Source of the DNA: Bacillus tequilensis KCTC 13622
Lineage (GTDB): Bacteria; Bacillota; Bacilli; Bacillales; Bacillaceae
Length of the DNA stretch: 64,000 nt
NCBI RefSeq assembly: GCF_000507145.1
Contig: NZ_AYTO01000041.1
Coordinates: forward strand, 1-64,000
Reading direction: 5' to 3'
Shown: one piece after another, positions 57,492-64,000 of the stretch
Position numbering within the stretch: the stretch's first letter is position 1
Layout of the letters: each line of letters opens with the position of its first letter
Program-made: the position numbers and the translations under genes
The notes under the pieces: model-generated
Databases searched by the model: none
Told to the model about the DNA's origin: nothing
Seen by the model: the letters and a program-made list of their open reading frames with translations, nothing else

Positions 57492-57516
57492 TTAGTTTGT
57501 TGTTCGAACAAACTAA
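57492..57516. promoter_or_regulatory. XylR operator (xylO) upstream of xynPB
   Basis: Arms TTAGTTTGTT and AACAAACTAA identical to the xylA operator, centre GTTCG. About 270 bases before xynP, so the transcript has a long leader with the cre-like site inside it. Confidence 0.88.
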
Positions 57517-57528
57517 CTTGATTTAATA

Positions 57529-57705
57529 TTATAAAATCTTTTCCGCTTTTTCAACATCTTTTCCAGAAAATTTAAACCACTCAGAAACAATGATTGATTC
57601 TCTGTCTCTATCACTTTCGATTATCTCTCCACAAAAATCACAGTACCATTGTTCTTTTTTCTTTAACTTTAAACTTAAAAGTCTTTCTTCTATTTCTTGA
57701 TCCAT
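57529..57705 (-). CDS. 58-residue CxxC protein
   Basis: ATG at 57705, seven bases after GGGAGGG. Begins MDQEIEERLLSLKLKKKEQW, then YCDFCGEIIESD, ending KDVEKAEKIL. One CxxC pair (WYCDFCG) suggests half a zinc ribbon, perhaps completed by dimerisation. Preceded by a TGCCGAA Spo0A-type box also found before two neighbouring small genes. Function unknown. Confidence 0.7.
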   Translation of the reverse strand: MDQEIEERLLSLKLKKKEQWYCDFCGEIIESDRDRESIIVSEWFKFSGKDVEKAEKIL

Positions 57706-57762
57706 TTTAAATCCCTCCCACCTTAGCTATTTGGAGGTAACAATGGCACTATCTTCAAAATT

Positions 57763-57769
57763 TGCCGAA
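57763..57769. promoter_or_regulatory. Spo0A-type box (TGNCGAA), first of three
   Basis: TGCCGAA within AAAATTTGCCGAACGAA, 58-64 bases upstream of the 58-residue gene. Context CAATGGCACTATCTTCAAAA recurs near the third box. Confidence 0.45.
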
Positions 57770-58047
57770 CGAAAGCACCCCCATAAATAGGTGGCAATCA
57801 TAAGACAAAAAAGTTTACTTTCCACAATTGAAAAGCTTCATCACTTTGTGGACAAGTGGTCTTAGAATTGCATCTCACCCACCTCCGACCTCATAATTAA
57901 GTTTGAGTTTGTTTTATATAAATTTGCTGGTGTGTCTGCTGTTACACATTTAGACAAAATATTCATTTTTTCTTATTTAGACTTAAATCTATGTCGAAAA
58001 TGATCGTTTGGCATATCTTATACTATCTCCAAAAAAGAGGTGATAAC

Positions 58048-58143
58048 ATGTCAAACATGTCAACTGGTTACAATAGCTCCTTCGTGTTAGTTGTGGTGTT
58101 ATTCATCCTGTTAATCATTGTTGGCGCTTCATTCCTTTATTAG
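58048..58143 (+). CDS. YjcZ-family sporulation peptide (31 residues)
   Basis: ATG at 58048 behind AAAGAGGTGATAAC. Product starts MSNMSTGYNSSFVLVVVLF and ends LLIIVGASFLY. The Gly/Tyr/Ser head plus FxLVVVLFILLIIVGASF membrane helix is the YjcZ-family signature; several members are made during sporulation in B. subtilis. Terminator follows. Confidence 0.85.
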   Translation: MSNMSTGYNSSFVLVVVLFILLIIVGASFLY

Positions 58144-58204
58144 TCTTGAGCCATTTCAATCCAAAGCCACCTTTTTTTTAAATTCACCTCCCTGTGAATA
58201 GCAG

Positions 58205-58235
58205 ACGCCATAAGCAGTTTTTATGGCGTTTTGCT
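58205..58235 (+). terminator. terminator of YjcZ-like gene
   Basis: ACGCCATAA-GCAGTTT-TTATGGCGTTTTG. Confidence 0.8.
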
Positions 58236-58333
58236 ATGTGATTGCCGATTCATGCTGACAAAGTTTCTAAACGAGGGAAATATTCTTTCTCATCCGCCAC
58301 TGTACTCAAGCCGTTAATCGCCAATTGTCTATC

Positions 58334-58390
58334 CTAAGACTTACCAAAAGCAGTTTGCAGAGAATATAAAAAAGCACCCCGAAGGATGCT
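58334..58390. repeat. direct repeat copy 1 (downstream of small gene)
   Basis: ACCAAAAGCAGTTTGCAGAG followed by AATATAAAAAAGCACCCC and GAAGGATGCTT. A near-copy lies at 58667-58715. The last part is a weak terminator hairpin (AGCA...TGCT). Confidence 0.7.
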
Positions 58391-58402
58391 TATTGATAGA
58401 CT

Positions 58403-58591
58403 TTATCTTGCTCTTACATCAAATTGCGTTACAAGTCGCATATTAATACTGGTAATACGCTTACCATTTTCATACTCATACCAATGCTCACATGCTTGTA
58501 ATTCTTTTATAAGTGCCTTCTCAGATTCTGCATTTACTTTAGCTGTTCTTACATTTCCATTGTCAAACCAAAAGTCAACTACAATGTTCAT
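58403..58591 (-). CDS. 62-residue hypothetical protein
   Basis: MNIVVDFWFDNGNVRTAKVN..., continuing with ELQACEHWYEYENGKRITSI. ATG behind AAGAGGTGAAAGTTT. Small alpha/beta soluble protein, beta-strand start. Second of three small genes in the same orientation, each with a TGNCGAA box upstream. Unrecognised. Confidence 0.7.
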   Translation of the reverse strand: MNIVVDFWFDNGNVRTAKVNAESEKALIKELQACEHWYEYENGKRITSINMRLVTQFDVRAR

Positions 58592-58654
58592 AAACTTTCA
58601 CCTCTTGTTTTATTATCAGACAAGAGATCTAAAAATGTAACAGTTTGCAAAATT

Positions 58655-58661
58655 TGTCGAA
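58655..58661. promoter_or_regulatory. Spo0A-type box (TGNCGAA), second of three
   Basis: TGTCGAA within AAAATTTGTCGAACGATTT, 64-70 bases upstream of the 62-residue gene. Confidence 0.5.
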
Positions 58662-58666
58662 CGATT

Positions 58667-58715
58667 TACCGGAAGCAGTTTACAGAGAACATAAAAAATC
58701 ACCCCGAAGGATGCT
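58667..58715. repeat. direct repeat copy 2
   Basis: ACCGGAAGCAGTTTACAGAG, AACATAAAAAATCACCCC, GAAGGATGCTT; only a few differences from 58334-58390. It ends the 76-residue gene as copy 1 ends the 62-residue gene, so a gene-plus-flank cassette seems to have been duplicated. Confidence 0.7.
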
Positions 58716-58739
58716 TTTAAAATTAAAATTCAGATGGAA

Positions 58740-58970
58740 CTAATATTTTTGCTGCATAAAATCAATTTTCCCGCAATTAGTGCAAGCAAGAGCAATGGTT
58801 GGAACACTAGGTCCACCAACTTCTATTACGTTTGGTTTGTTTTGTAAATCTAATCTTATCGTACTATCTAAAAGATCAAATCCAAAGTTGCCACATTTTT
58901 CGCAGGGACCCTTTACTTTTGAAGTTATTGCTTGTTTAATCTTCTGATCTAATTCTTCAGTAAATGCCAT
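58740..58970 (-). CDS. 76-residue zinc-ribbon-like protein
   Basis: MAFTEELDQKIKQAITSKVK, then GPCEKCGNFGF and a second pair ALACTNCGKIDF: two CxxC knuckles about 40 residues apart, a complete zinc-ribbon. ATG behind TAGGTGGGGAT. Third small gene of the set with an upstream TGNCGAA box. Likely a metal-bound adaptor; function unknown. Confidence 0.75.
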   Translation of the reverse strand: MAFTEELDQKIKQAITSKVKGPCEKCGNFGFDLLDSTIRLDLQNKPNVIEVGGPSVPTIALACTNCGKIDFMQQKY

Positions 58971-59024
58971 ATCCCCACCTAATTACCCACTAAAATGCAT
59001 TACAATGGAACTATTTGAAGAATT

Positions 59025-59031
59025 TGCCGAA
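59025..59031. promoter_or_regulatory. Spo0A-type box (TGNCGAA), third of three
   Basis: TGCCGAA within AGAATTTGCCGAAAAAA, 55-61 bases upstream of the 76-residue gene. Confidence 0.45.
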
Positions 59032-59119
59032 AAAAGTTTAAAGATGAAGCAATTAAGTTTGTAAAAGATACATAATGAAAGAAGCACCGATCAGATGCTT
59101 CTCTCAATAGAATTACATA

Positions 59120-59440
59120 TCATCTTCTGAATTTTTTAATAAGTTTACAACGTGGTTTTTTTAAATCACAACCACAGTCATATTCTTCTACGAAATTTTC
59201 ATTTTGTTCAGAATGAGTTACCGGATAAAAATTTTCAATTCTAGTAATGTTTTTATTTACATTGGTTATATGAGTTGGATGAACACGTCTAATAGTTCGA
59301 ACATTTGTAGTGGTATTCACAAGATTTTTAGTAGGTGAAACTTTTGTTTTTGCATGGTTGTTTTCATTGCAGCTATTATGGTTGCGGCGGGAGCCAAGAA
59401 TAAAGTCATCTGCATTTCGGTTCCACTCTCTGTTGCTCAT
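59120..59440 (-). CDS. CotD-like spore coat protein
   Basis: A 106-residue protein. N-terminus Asn/Arg/His-rich (MSNREWNRNADDFILGSRRN); the core TIRRVHPTHITNVNKNITRI followed by ENFYPVTHSEQNE matches the CotD pattern (VHPTHTTNVNxxxxxHxHYFPHTxS). C-terminus is Cys- and Lys-rich (DCGCDLKKPRCKLIKKFRR). Expected inner-coat protein of the spore. A CATATACTA element upstream fits a SigmaK promoter. ATG behind AAGGAAGGAGTGATTAC. Confidence 0.8.
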   Translation of the reverse strand: MSNREWNRNADDFILGSRRNHNSCNENNHAKTKVSPTKNLVNTTTNVRTIRRVHPTHITNVNKNITRIENFYPVTHSEQNENFVEEYDCGCDLKKPRCKLIKKFRR

Positions 59441-59475
59441 GTAATCACTCCTTCCTTTAATAGAATCATACGCTG

Positions 59476-59503
59476 TAGTATATGATTTTTATTTTAGGTT
59501 GTC
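59476..59503 (-). promoter_or_regulatory. SigmaK-like promoter of CotD-like gene
   Basis: Minus strand: -35 element GACA (59503-59500), 15-base spacer, -10 CATATACTA (59484-59476), fitting mACm-N16-CATANNNTA with a spacer one base short. Lies 36-63 bases before the ATG. Confidence 0.55.
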
Positions 59504-60195
59504 CTAGACTGTTCAACTACGATAGAGAAATCAACATAAGTCATTATGGTCTAATAACGGGTTAAAATGATAATTTTATTCGAATTAGAAGATTGCAAAT
59601 GCAATACAAATTTAAGTTTAACCCTCCTTACGCTAATAGCTTAATTGAATTGATCTCACACATACTCCGAGAGAAAGCCAAGTATAGCAAGATCGCACAA
59701 TGAAACACGATAATACTACTCTCCCGATACGGACGCCTCAGACTAGCTGCTATCCAGGCTCAGAATGTTCCTCTCGTTTTGGCTTTATTCCTCAACACCT
59801 TTGTTCCGTATCCGAATTCGTCTTGATAAAGGAAAGATGCTTCTCCCGTATATTTCGATAAGTTTTATTTATTATATTTCGTTGATAGATTAAGTTTATC
59901 GGGATTTCAAACATAAATACTCCCCCTTTTTATCCTCTAAAATGTCCCCTGTTTTATCGGAAATTTGTCGACAAAAAACCTTCTAATTAATTTTTGAAAG
60001 CTTCTTTAAAGGTTTTAGTAAGCAACTAGTGTAGAATGTAAAATATCAGATTGCCCTGACCAATTTTCAATCATTACACTTACTGGTATTTTTGAATGAT
60101 TAATTTCAAGAGGAGACAAATGGGAATATCGTGTCTCCTTTAAGGACCCTTTTACTCTCAAATATAAAATAAAAGCAAATAGCTACTGGATTTGA
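59504..60195. other. gene-free stretch between coat gene and integrase remnant
   Basis: About 690 bases with many stops in all frames. It contains a palindromic TTTGTCGACAAA at about 59965-59976. No gene-like frame; likely decayed mobile DNA. Confidence 0.45.
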
Positions 60196-60819
60196 ATTTG
60201 ATACAGAAACCATGTCCCTTGAGCAATTTTTATTTAGCTGGCTACATGAATACAAAAAAGACACCGTTAGAAAGAATACATATGAACTCCACGAACGAAA
60301 CATCAAGAATTATATTCTTCCTTACTTCAAAAACATCAAGATTACAGATATTAAACCTATTATGTATCAAAAATTCCTAACTTTTTAACCGATCGATCGT
60401 GGATACAGCAAACGCACTGTAGAAATTATACATGGTACTATCTGCTGCTTTACAAAAACATAAGAAGTGGCAATTTGAGAATAAACAAATGTTACAGGAT
60501 GATTATAAACATGATCTCAATTTAGTATTTTGCAGAGTTGACAGGAATTTTTTACCTAAGTCCACCCTTTTTAATGCGTTTAATCGTATTTTAAAGCGAG
60601 CTGACATCAATAAAATGCCTATCCACGCATTACTTCCATACACATGCTGTTTTACTTTTAGAGTCAGGCGCTGATATGAAATACATTCAAGAACGTTTAG
60701 GTCATAAAAGCATGATGGTAACTGCCGATGTTTATTCACATATTAGTAAGAAGCTTGACCAAAACCGAATAAAGGATTACGAGAAATACGTGCCCTCAAT
60801 TGTGGAGTTAGATTCATAA
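60196..60819 (+). pseudogene. tyrosine recombinase (phage/ICE integrase) remnant
   Basis: Three pieces in order. N-terminal SAM-like core-binding domain: LEQFLFSWLHEYKKDTVRKN, YELHERNIKNYILPYFKNI, to a TAA at about 60388. A middle part after a large deletion (LSAALQKHKKWQFENKQ; NLVFCRVDRNFLPKSTLFN, then LKRADINKMPIHAL) to a TGA at 60674. The C-terminal catalytic end in another frame: LLLESGADMKYIQERLGHKS, with active-site His of GHKS and Tyr of ADVYSHISKK, ending at 60819. The RxxR box is gone (HALLPYTC replaces GLRHTHA). Clearly inactive. It abuts glnA. Confidence 0.88.
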
Positions 60820-60879
60820 CTTCAAATTTTTTTGGTCATATTTTGGACCAAAAATATTGGTCTCTTAATCTTTTGACCA

Positions 60880-60925
60880 AAATTCAAAAATCCCCTGACA
60901 CCAATAGTGCCAAGGGATTGAGAGA
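60880..60925 (-). terminator. glnA terminator region
   Basis: On the minus strand, CTCAATCCCTTGGCACTATTG then GTGTCAGGGGATTTTTG: an imperfect CCCTTGGCAC / GTGTCAGGGG stem with T-run, just after the glnA stop. Confidence 0.6.
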
Positions 60926-62260
60926 TTAATATTGAGACATATATTGTTCGCGCTCCCAAGGATGAACTTGTGTGCGGAACATATCCCATTCGATTTCTTT
61001 TGCTTCGATGAAGTGTTCGAATAGGTGCTCGCCCAGCGCTTTAACCATGACTTCGTTTGATTTGAACTCTTCTAGCGCTTCAGCAAGTGTTGCTGGAAGG
61101 TCAACGATTCCGTTGTCCATGCGCTCTTCTTTGCTCATCACATAGATGTTGCGGTCGATTGGAGCTGGCGCTTCCAATTTGTTTTTGATTCCGTCTAATC
61201 CTGCTGCAAGCAATACGCTAAGTGCAAGATACGGGTTAGCAGCTGGGTCTACGCTGCGTACTTCAACACGTGTGCTGATGCCGCGGGAAGCCGGGATACG
61301 GATAAGCGGGCTTCTGTTTTGCGCGCTCCACGCTACGTAGCAAGGTGCTTCATAGCCGGGTACAAGACGTTTGTAAGAGTTTACTGTCGGGTTTGTTACT
61401 GCTGTAAAGCTTGTTGCGTGCTTCACGATACCTGCAATGAAGTGTTTCGCTGTTTCACTTAACTGAAGATCTGCGTTTTCATCATAGAATGCATTAACGC
61501 CATCTTGGAAGAGTGATAGATTGCAGTGCATACCTGAACCGTTCACACCGAACAATGGTTTTGGCATAAATGTCGCATGCAGACCGTGTTTGCGGGCAAT
61601 TGTTTTGACAACTAGTTTAAATGTTTGGATATCATCACAAGAGCGGACTGCACCAGCATACTTAAAGTCAATTTCGTGCTGACCAGGTGCTACTTCGTGG
61701 TGAGATGCTTCGATTTCAAAGCCCATCTCTTCAAGCTCAAGTACGATATCGCGGCGGCAGTTTTCTCCTAAGTCAGTTGGAGCTAAGTCAAAATATCCGC
61801 CTTTGTCGTTTAGTTCAAGCGTCGGCTCGCCTTTTTCGTCTAATTTGAATAAGAAGAATTCAGGCTCAGGTCCAAGGTTAAAATCACTGAAGCCGAGGTC
61901 TTCCATTTCTTTCAGAATCCGTTTTAAGTTGTTTCGCGGGTCACCTTCGAAAGGTGTGCCATCCGGATTGTAGATATCACAGATGAAACGTGCTACTTTA
62001 CCTTTTTCAGCTGTCCATGGGAAGATAACAAATGTATTCAAGTCTGGATACAGGTACATGTCTGACTCTTCGATGCGAACAAATCCTTCAATAGAAGAAC
62101 CGTCAAACATGACTTTATTATCAAGCGCTTTTTCAAGCTGGCTAACAGGAATTTCAACGTTCTTGATCGTTCCAAGAATGTCAGTAAATTGAAGACGGAT
62201 ATACTTCACGTTTTCTTCTTTTACTAATTTTACGATATCTTCTCTAGTGTACTTTGCCAT
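60926..62260 (-). CDS. glnA: glutamine synthetase, type I-alpha
   Basis: A 444-residue dodecameric enzyme making glutamine from glutamate and ammonia. Beta-grasp N-domain with Arg62 ([10 protein letters not shown]), the residue for feedback inhibition in the alpha class; metal and glutamate motifs [37 protein letters not shown]/ammonia motif [17 protein letters not shown]. No adenylylation Tyr motif, as usual for this class. The feedback-inhibited enzyme also gates GlnR and TnrA. Second gene of glnRA, 58 bases after glnR. Confidence 0.99.
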   Translation of the reverse strand: MAKYTREDIVKLVKEENVKYIRLQFTDILGTIKNVEIPVSQLEKALDNKVMFDGSSIEGFVRIEESDMYLYPDLNTFVIFPWTAEKGKVARFICDIYNPDGTPFEGDPRNNLKRILKEMEDLGFSDFNLGPEPEFFLFKLDEKGEPTLELNDKGGYFDLAPTDLGENCRRDIVLELEEMGFEIEASHHEVAPGQHEIDFKYAGAVRSCDDIQTFKLVVKTIARKHGLHATFMPKPLFGVNGSGMHCNLSLFQDGVNAFYDENADLQLSETAKHFIAGIVKHATSFTAVTNPTVNSYKRLVPGYEAPCYVAWSAQNRSPLIRIPASRGISTRVEVRSVDPAANPYLALSVLLAAGLDGIKNKLEAPAPIDRNIYVMSKEERMDNGIVDLPATLAEALEEFKSNEVMVKALGEHLFEHFIEAKEIEWDMFRTQVHPWEREQYMSQY

Positions 62261-62318
62261 TTCGTAAAACTCCTCCTCTTAAAAGGTAAATGTATATAGC
62301 AAAACAGTTGCTAACGGA

Positions 62319-62726
62319 TTAATGAAAGAAGCGGGACATGTCGCCTTGACGGAATGTATTCCCTCTTTGAAAACGGCCGGCTTGCATGAGCTCGTTTTTC
62401 AGGAGCTGTCTCAGCTCGTCATCGGACAGATCATGTTTCATTGGTTTTTTCGTCTTCTCGTTTTGTTTTTGCTCCGGCTCAGCTTCCGCTTTCGCCAAAA
62501 TCTGTTTAATCCCTGCCATGTTTACACCTTGTTCAATCAGGTGCTTGATTTCTAACAGTTTATCTACATCATGGAATGAAAATAATCGTCTATTCCCTTC
62601 GCTTCTGGCTGGAAATATCAGTCCATTTTCCTCATAATATCGAATTTGTCTTGCTGATAACTCTGTTAACTGCATGACAATTCCTATTGGAAATAAAGGC
62701 ATTGAGCGGCGAATATTATCACTCAT
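62319..62726 (-). CDS. glnR: nitrogen regulator GlnR (MerR family)
   Basis: A 135-residue MerR-type repressor. Winged helix: [46 protein letters not shown]-terminal tail ([22 protein letters not shown]...) is the autoinhibitory/GS-sensing part. Under nitrogen excess, feedback-inhibited GlnA activates it to repress glnRA and tnrA. ATG behind AAGGAGGAAATTGA. Two operator sites overlap its promoter. Confidence 0.98.
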
Positions 62727-62757
62727 CTCAATTTCCTCCTTTTCTTAACTTAGTTTC

Positions 62758-62786
62758 ATTATAGGTGATGTTATATTTTGTGTCAA
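62758..62786 (-). promoter_or_regulatory. SigmaA promoter of glnRA
   Basis: Minus strand -35 TTGACA (62786-62781), 17-base spacer, -10 TATAAT (62763-62758), both perfect. Confidence 0.9.
62769..62785. promoter_or_regulatory. GlnR operator 2 of glnRA (inside promoter)
   Basis: TGTTATATTTTGTGTCA, one mismatch to TGTNA-N7-TNACA, between and over the -35. Confidence 0.75.
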
Positions 62787-62791
62787 CAACA

Positions 62792-62808
62792 TGTAAGGAT
62801 TCTTAACA
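62792..62808. promoter_or_regulatory. GlnR/TnrA operator 1 of glnRA
   Basis: TGTAAGGATTCTTAACA, perfect TGTNA-N7-TNACA, immediately upstream of the -35. Confidence 0.9.
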
Positions 62809-62835
62809 TCGAATTCAGTGAAATTTTTAAAAAAT

Positions 62836-64000
62836 TTAAATTAATTGCTTTTCCATGAGTGAATCCACTGCACTGCATATGGCATTCTTTACATGCGAAT
62901 AGGTTAATCCTCCCTGAACATACGCTACATACGGCGGGCGGATAGGGCCATCTGCTGATAATTCGATACTTGCTCCTTGAATAAATGTGCCTGCTGCCAT
63001 GATGACATCGTCTTCGTAGCCCGGCATGTAGGCTGGGTAAGGCGTAACATGGGCATTGATTGGCGATGCATATTGAATGGCCTGGCAAAAGGCAATCATC
63101 TTTTCTCTGTCGGAAAACTCAACGGATTGTATCAAATCGGTTCTTTTCGCATCCCATTTCGGGTTTGAAGTAAAGCCCAGTTTTTCAAGAAATCTCGCTG
63201 TAAACACTGCTCCCTTTAAGCTTTGCGATACAACGTGAGGCGCCAAAAAGAAGCCTTGATACATTTCTTGGAGCGAGTAAAGGGATGCCCCCGCTTCTCT
63301 GCCGATGCCAGGGGACGTCATACGGTATGAGCATGCTTCAATCCATTTCTCTTTTCCGACGAGATAGCCCCCTGTTTTCGCAAGACCGCCGCCGGGGTTT
63401 TTAATGAGAGATCCCGCCATCAGATCGGCGCCGACATGACAAGGCTCAAGCTCTTCCACAAATTCTCCGTAACAGTTGTCCACAAAGACGATCAGATTTT
63501 CATTGATTTCTTTGACAAAACGGATCATTTCTTTTATTTCGCTAATTAAGAAAGAAGGACGATTCGCATATCCTTTTGAGCGCTGAATGCCGATTACCTT
63601 CGTCTTTGGGTTGATCGCAGCGGCGACTGCATCATAGTCTATTTTTCCGTCTTCCGTCAGTTCAACCGCATTGTAGCCGATTTGAAAATCCTTTAACGAC
63701 CCAGCGTTTTCTCCGCCTCTTACACCCACAATTTCCTCTAGCGTATCATATGGCTTGCCGGTTATATAAAGGAGCTCGTCCCCCGGTCTGAGAACACCGA
63801 ACAAAGCGATCGAGATGGCATGTGTGCCTGAGATAATTTGCGGTCTTACAAGGCCCGCTTCTCCGCCAAACACATCCGCATAAATACTTTCTAGCGTGTC
63901 TCTCCCGATATCATCATAGCCGTATCCCGTAGACGGTGTGAAATGCGTGTCGCTTACTTTGTGATTCCTATAGCTTTGAAGCACTCTCCATTCATTGCGC
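62836..64000 (-). CDS. ynbB: PLP-dependent aluminium-resistance/cystathionine beta-lyase-like protein YnbB (5' end outside window)
   Basis: The frame is open to the window edge (RNEWRVLQSYRNHKVSD...), so about 30-40 N-terminal residues are missing from view. Fold type I PLP enzyme of the MetY-like/Alr_2 family: YGYDDIGRDTLESIYADVFG, SGTHAISIALFGVLRPGDELL, VFVDNCYGEFVEELEP (PLP Asp) and the PLP-Lys in AGSLIKNPGGGLAKTGG. Reaction unknown. Lies upstream of glnR, co-directional, with its stop 27 bases before the GlnR operator. Confidence 0.92.
   Translation of the reverse strand, partial: RNEWRVLQSYRNHKVSDTHFTPSTGYGYDDIGRDTLESIYADVFGGEAGLVRPQIISGTHAISIALFGVLRPGDELLYITGKPYDTLEEIVGVRGGENAGSLKDFQIGYNAVELTEDGKIDYDAVAAAINPKTKVIGIQRSKGYANRPSFLISEIKEMIRFVKEINENLIVFVDNCYGEFVEELEPCHVGADLMAGSLIKNPGGGLAKTGGYLVGKEKWIEACSYRMTSPGIGREAGASLYSLQEMYQGFFLAPHVVSQSLKGAVFTARFLEKLGFTSNPKWDAKRTDLIQSVEFSDREKMIAFCQAIQYASPINAHVTPYPAYMPGYEDDVIMAAGTFIQGASIELSADGPIRPPYVAYVQGGLTYSHVKNAICSAVDSLMEKQLI

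Noticed and set aside
59965..59976. TTTGTCGACAAA palindrome as a fourth Spo0A box
   Set aside because: The match ends TCGAC rather than CGAA, and no gene starts nearby.

Overview
The window is a low-GC Firmicute chromosome segment that I recognise, gene by gene, as Bacillus subtilis-group DNA. The order glnR-glnA, xynP-xynB, xylR/xylA-xylB, yncB, yncC, yncE, yncF, thyA, yncM, cotC, tatAC, yndB, yndG-H-J, yndL-M, fosB, lexA/yneA-yneB-ynzC, tkt, sirA, ccdA, citB, sspN-tlp, plsY, parE-parC, alsT, bglC matches the corresponding region of the B. subtilis 168 map as I remember it, read in reverse. It is not 168 itself: several blocks known there are absent, decayed or replaced. All assignments come from reading the sequence and from memory of the families; no database was searched.

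Layout. 1-7050 is an accessory block: the 3' part of a collagen-like (Gly-X-Thr) surface protein, facing a tightly overlapping four-gene operon of glycosyltransferases and methyltransferases, then a PAF-acetylhydrolase-like alpha/beta hydrolase. 7070-11520 holds ynfE, the secreted cellulase bglC, the sodium/alanine-glutamine symporter alsT with a perfect GlnR/TnrA box, and two small membrane proteins. 11560-31775 is core: topoisomerase IV, plsY, small acid-soluble spore proteins, thioredoxin-like yneN, aconitase, cotM, the ccd cluster, sirA, transketolase, and the SOS cluster around lexA with three DinR/LexA boxes.

31776-46800 is a mosaic: fosB, yndG-M, yndB, tatAC, cotC and yncM, broken up by decayed sequence (37950-38460 and an alanine racemase remnant at 46343-46780) and a group with phage-like nucleotide genes (thyA, a DUF1643 fragment, a dUTPase). 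46845-57520 is the pentose block: transporter yncC, nuclease yncB, xylB, xylA, xylR, xynB and xynP, with two near-identical XylR operators and a cre-like site, so xylan breakdown and xylose use are co-controlled.

57520-60820 is a second accessory patch replacing the ynaB-ynaI area: three small cytoplasmic-protein genes each preceded at about the same distance by a TGNCGAA Spo0A-type box, a YjcZ-family peptide, a CotD-like coat protein with a SigmaK-like promoter, and a decayed tyrosine integrase. The window ends with glnA, glnR and the 3' part of ynbB.

The most interesting unit is the collagen-like protein plus its convergent glycosyltransferase/methyltransferase operon, a candidate glycosylation system for a threonine-rich, probably spore-surface, filament protein.
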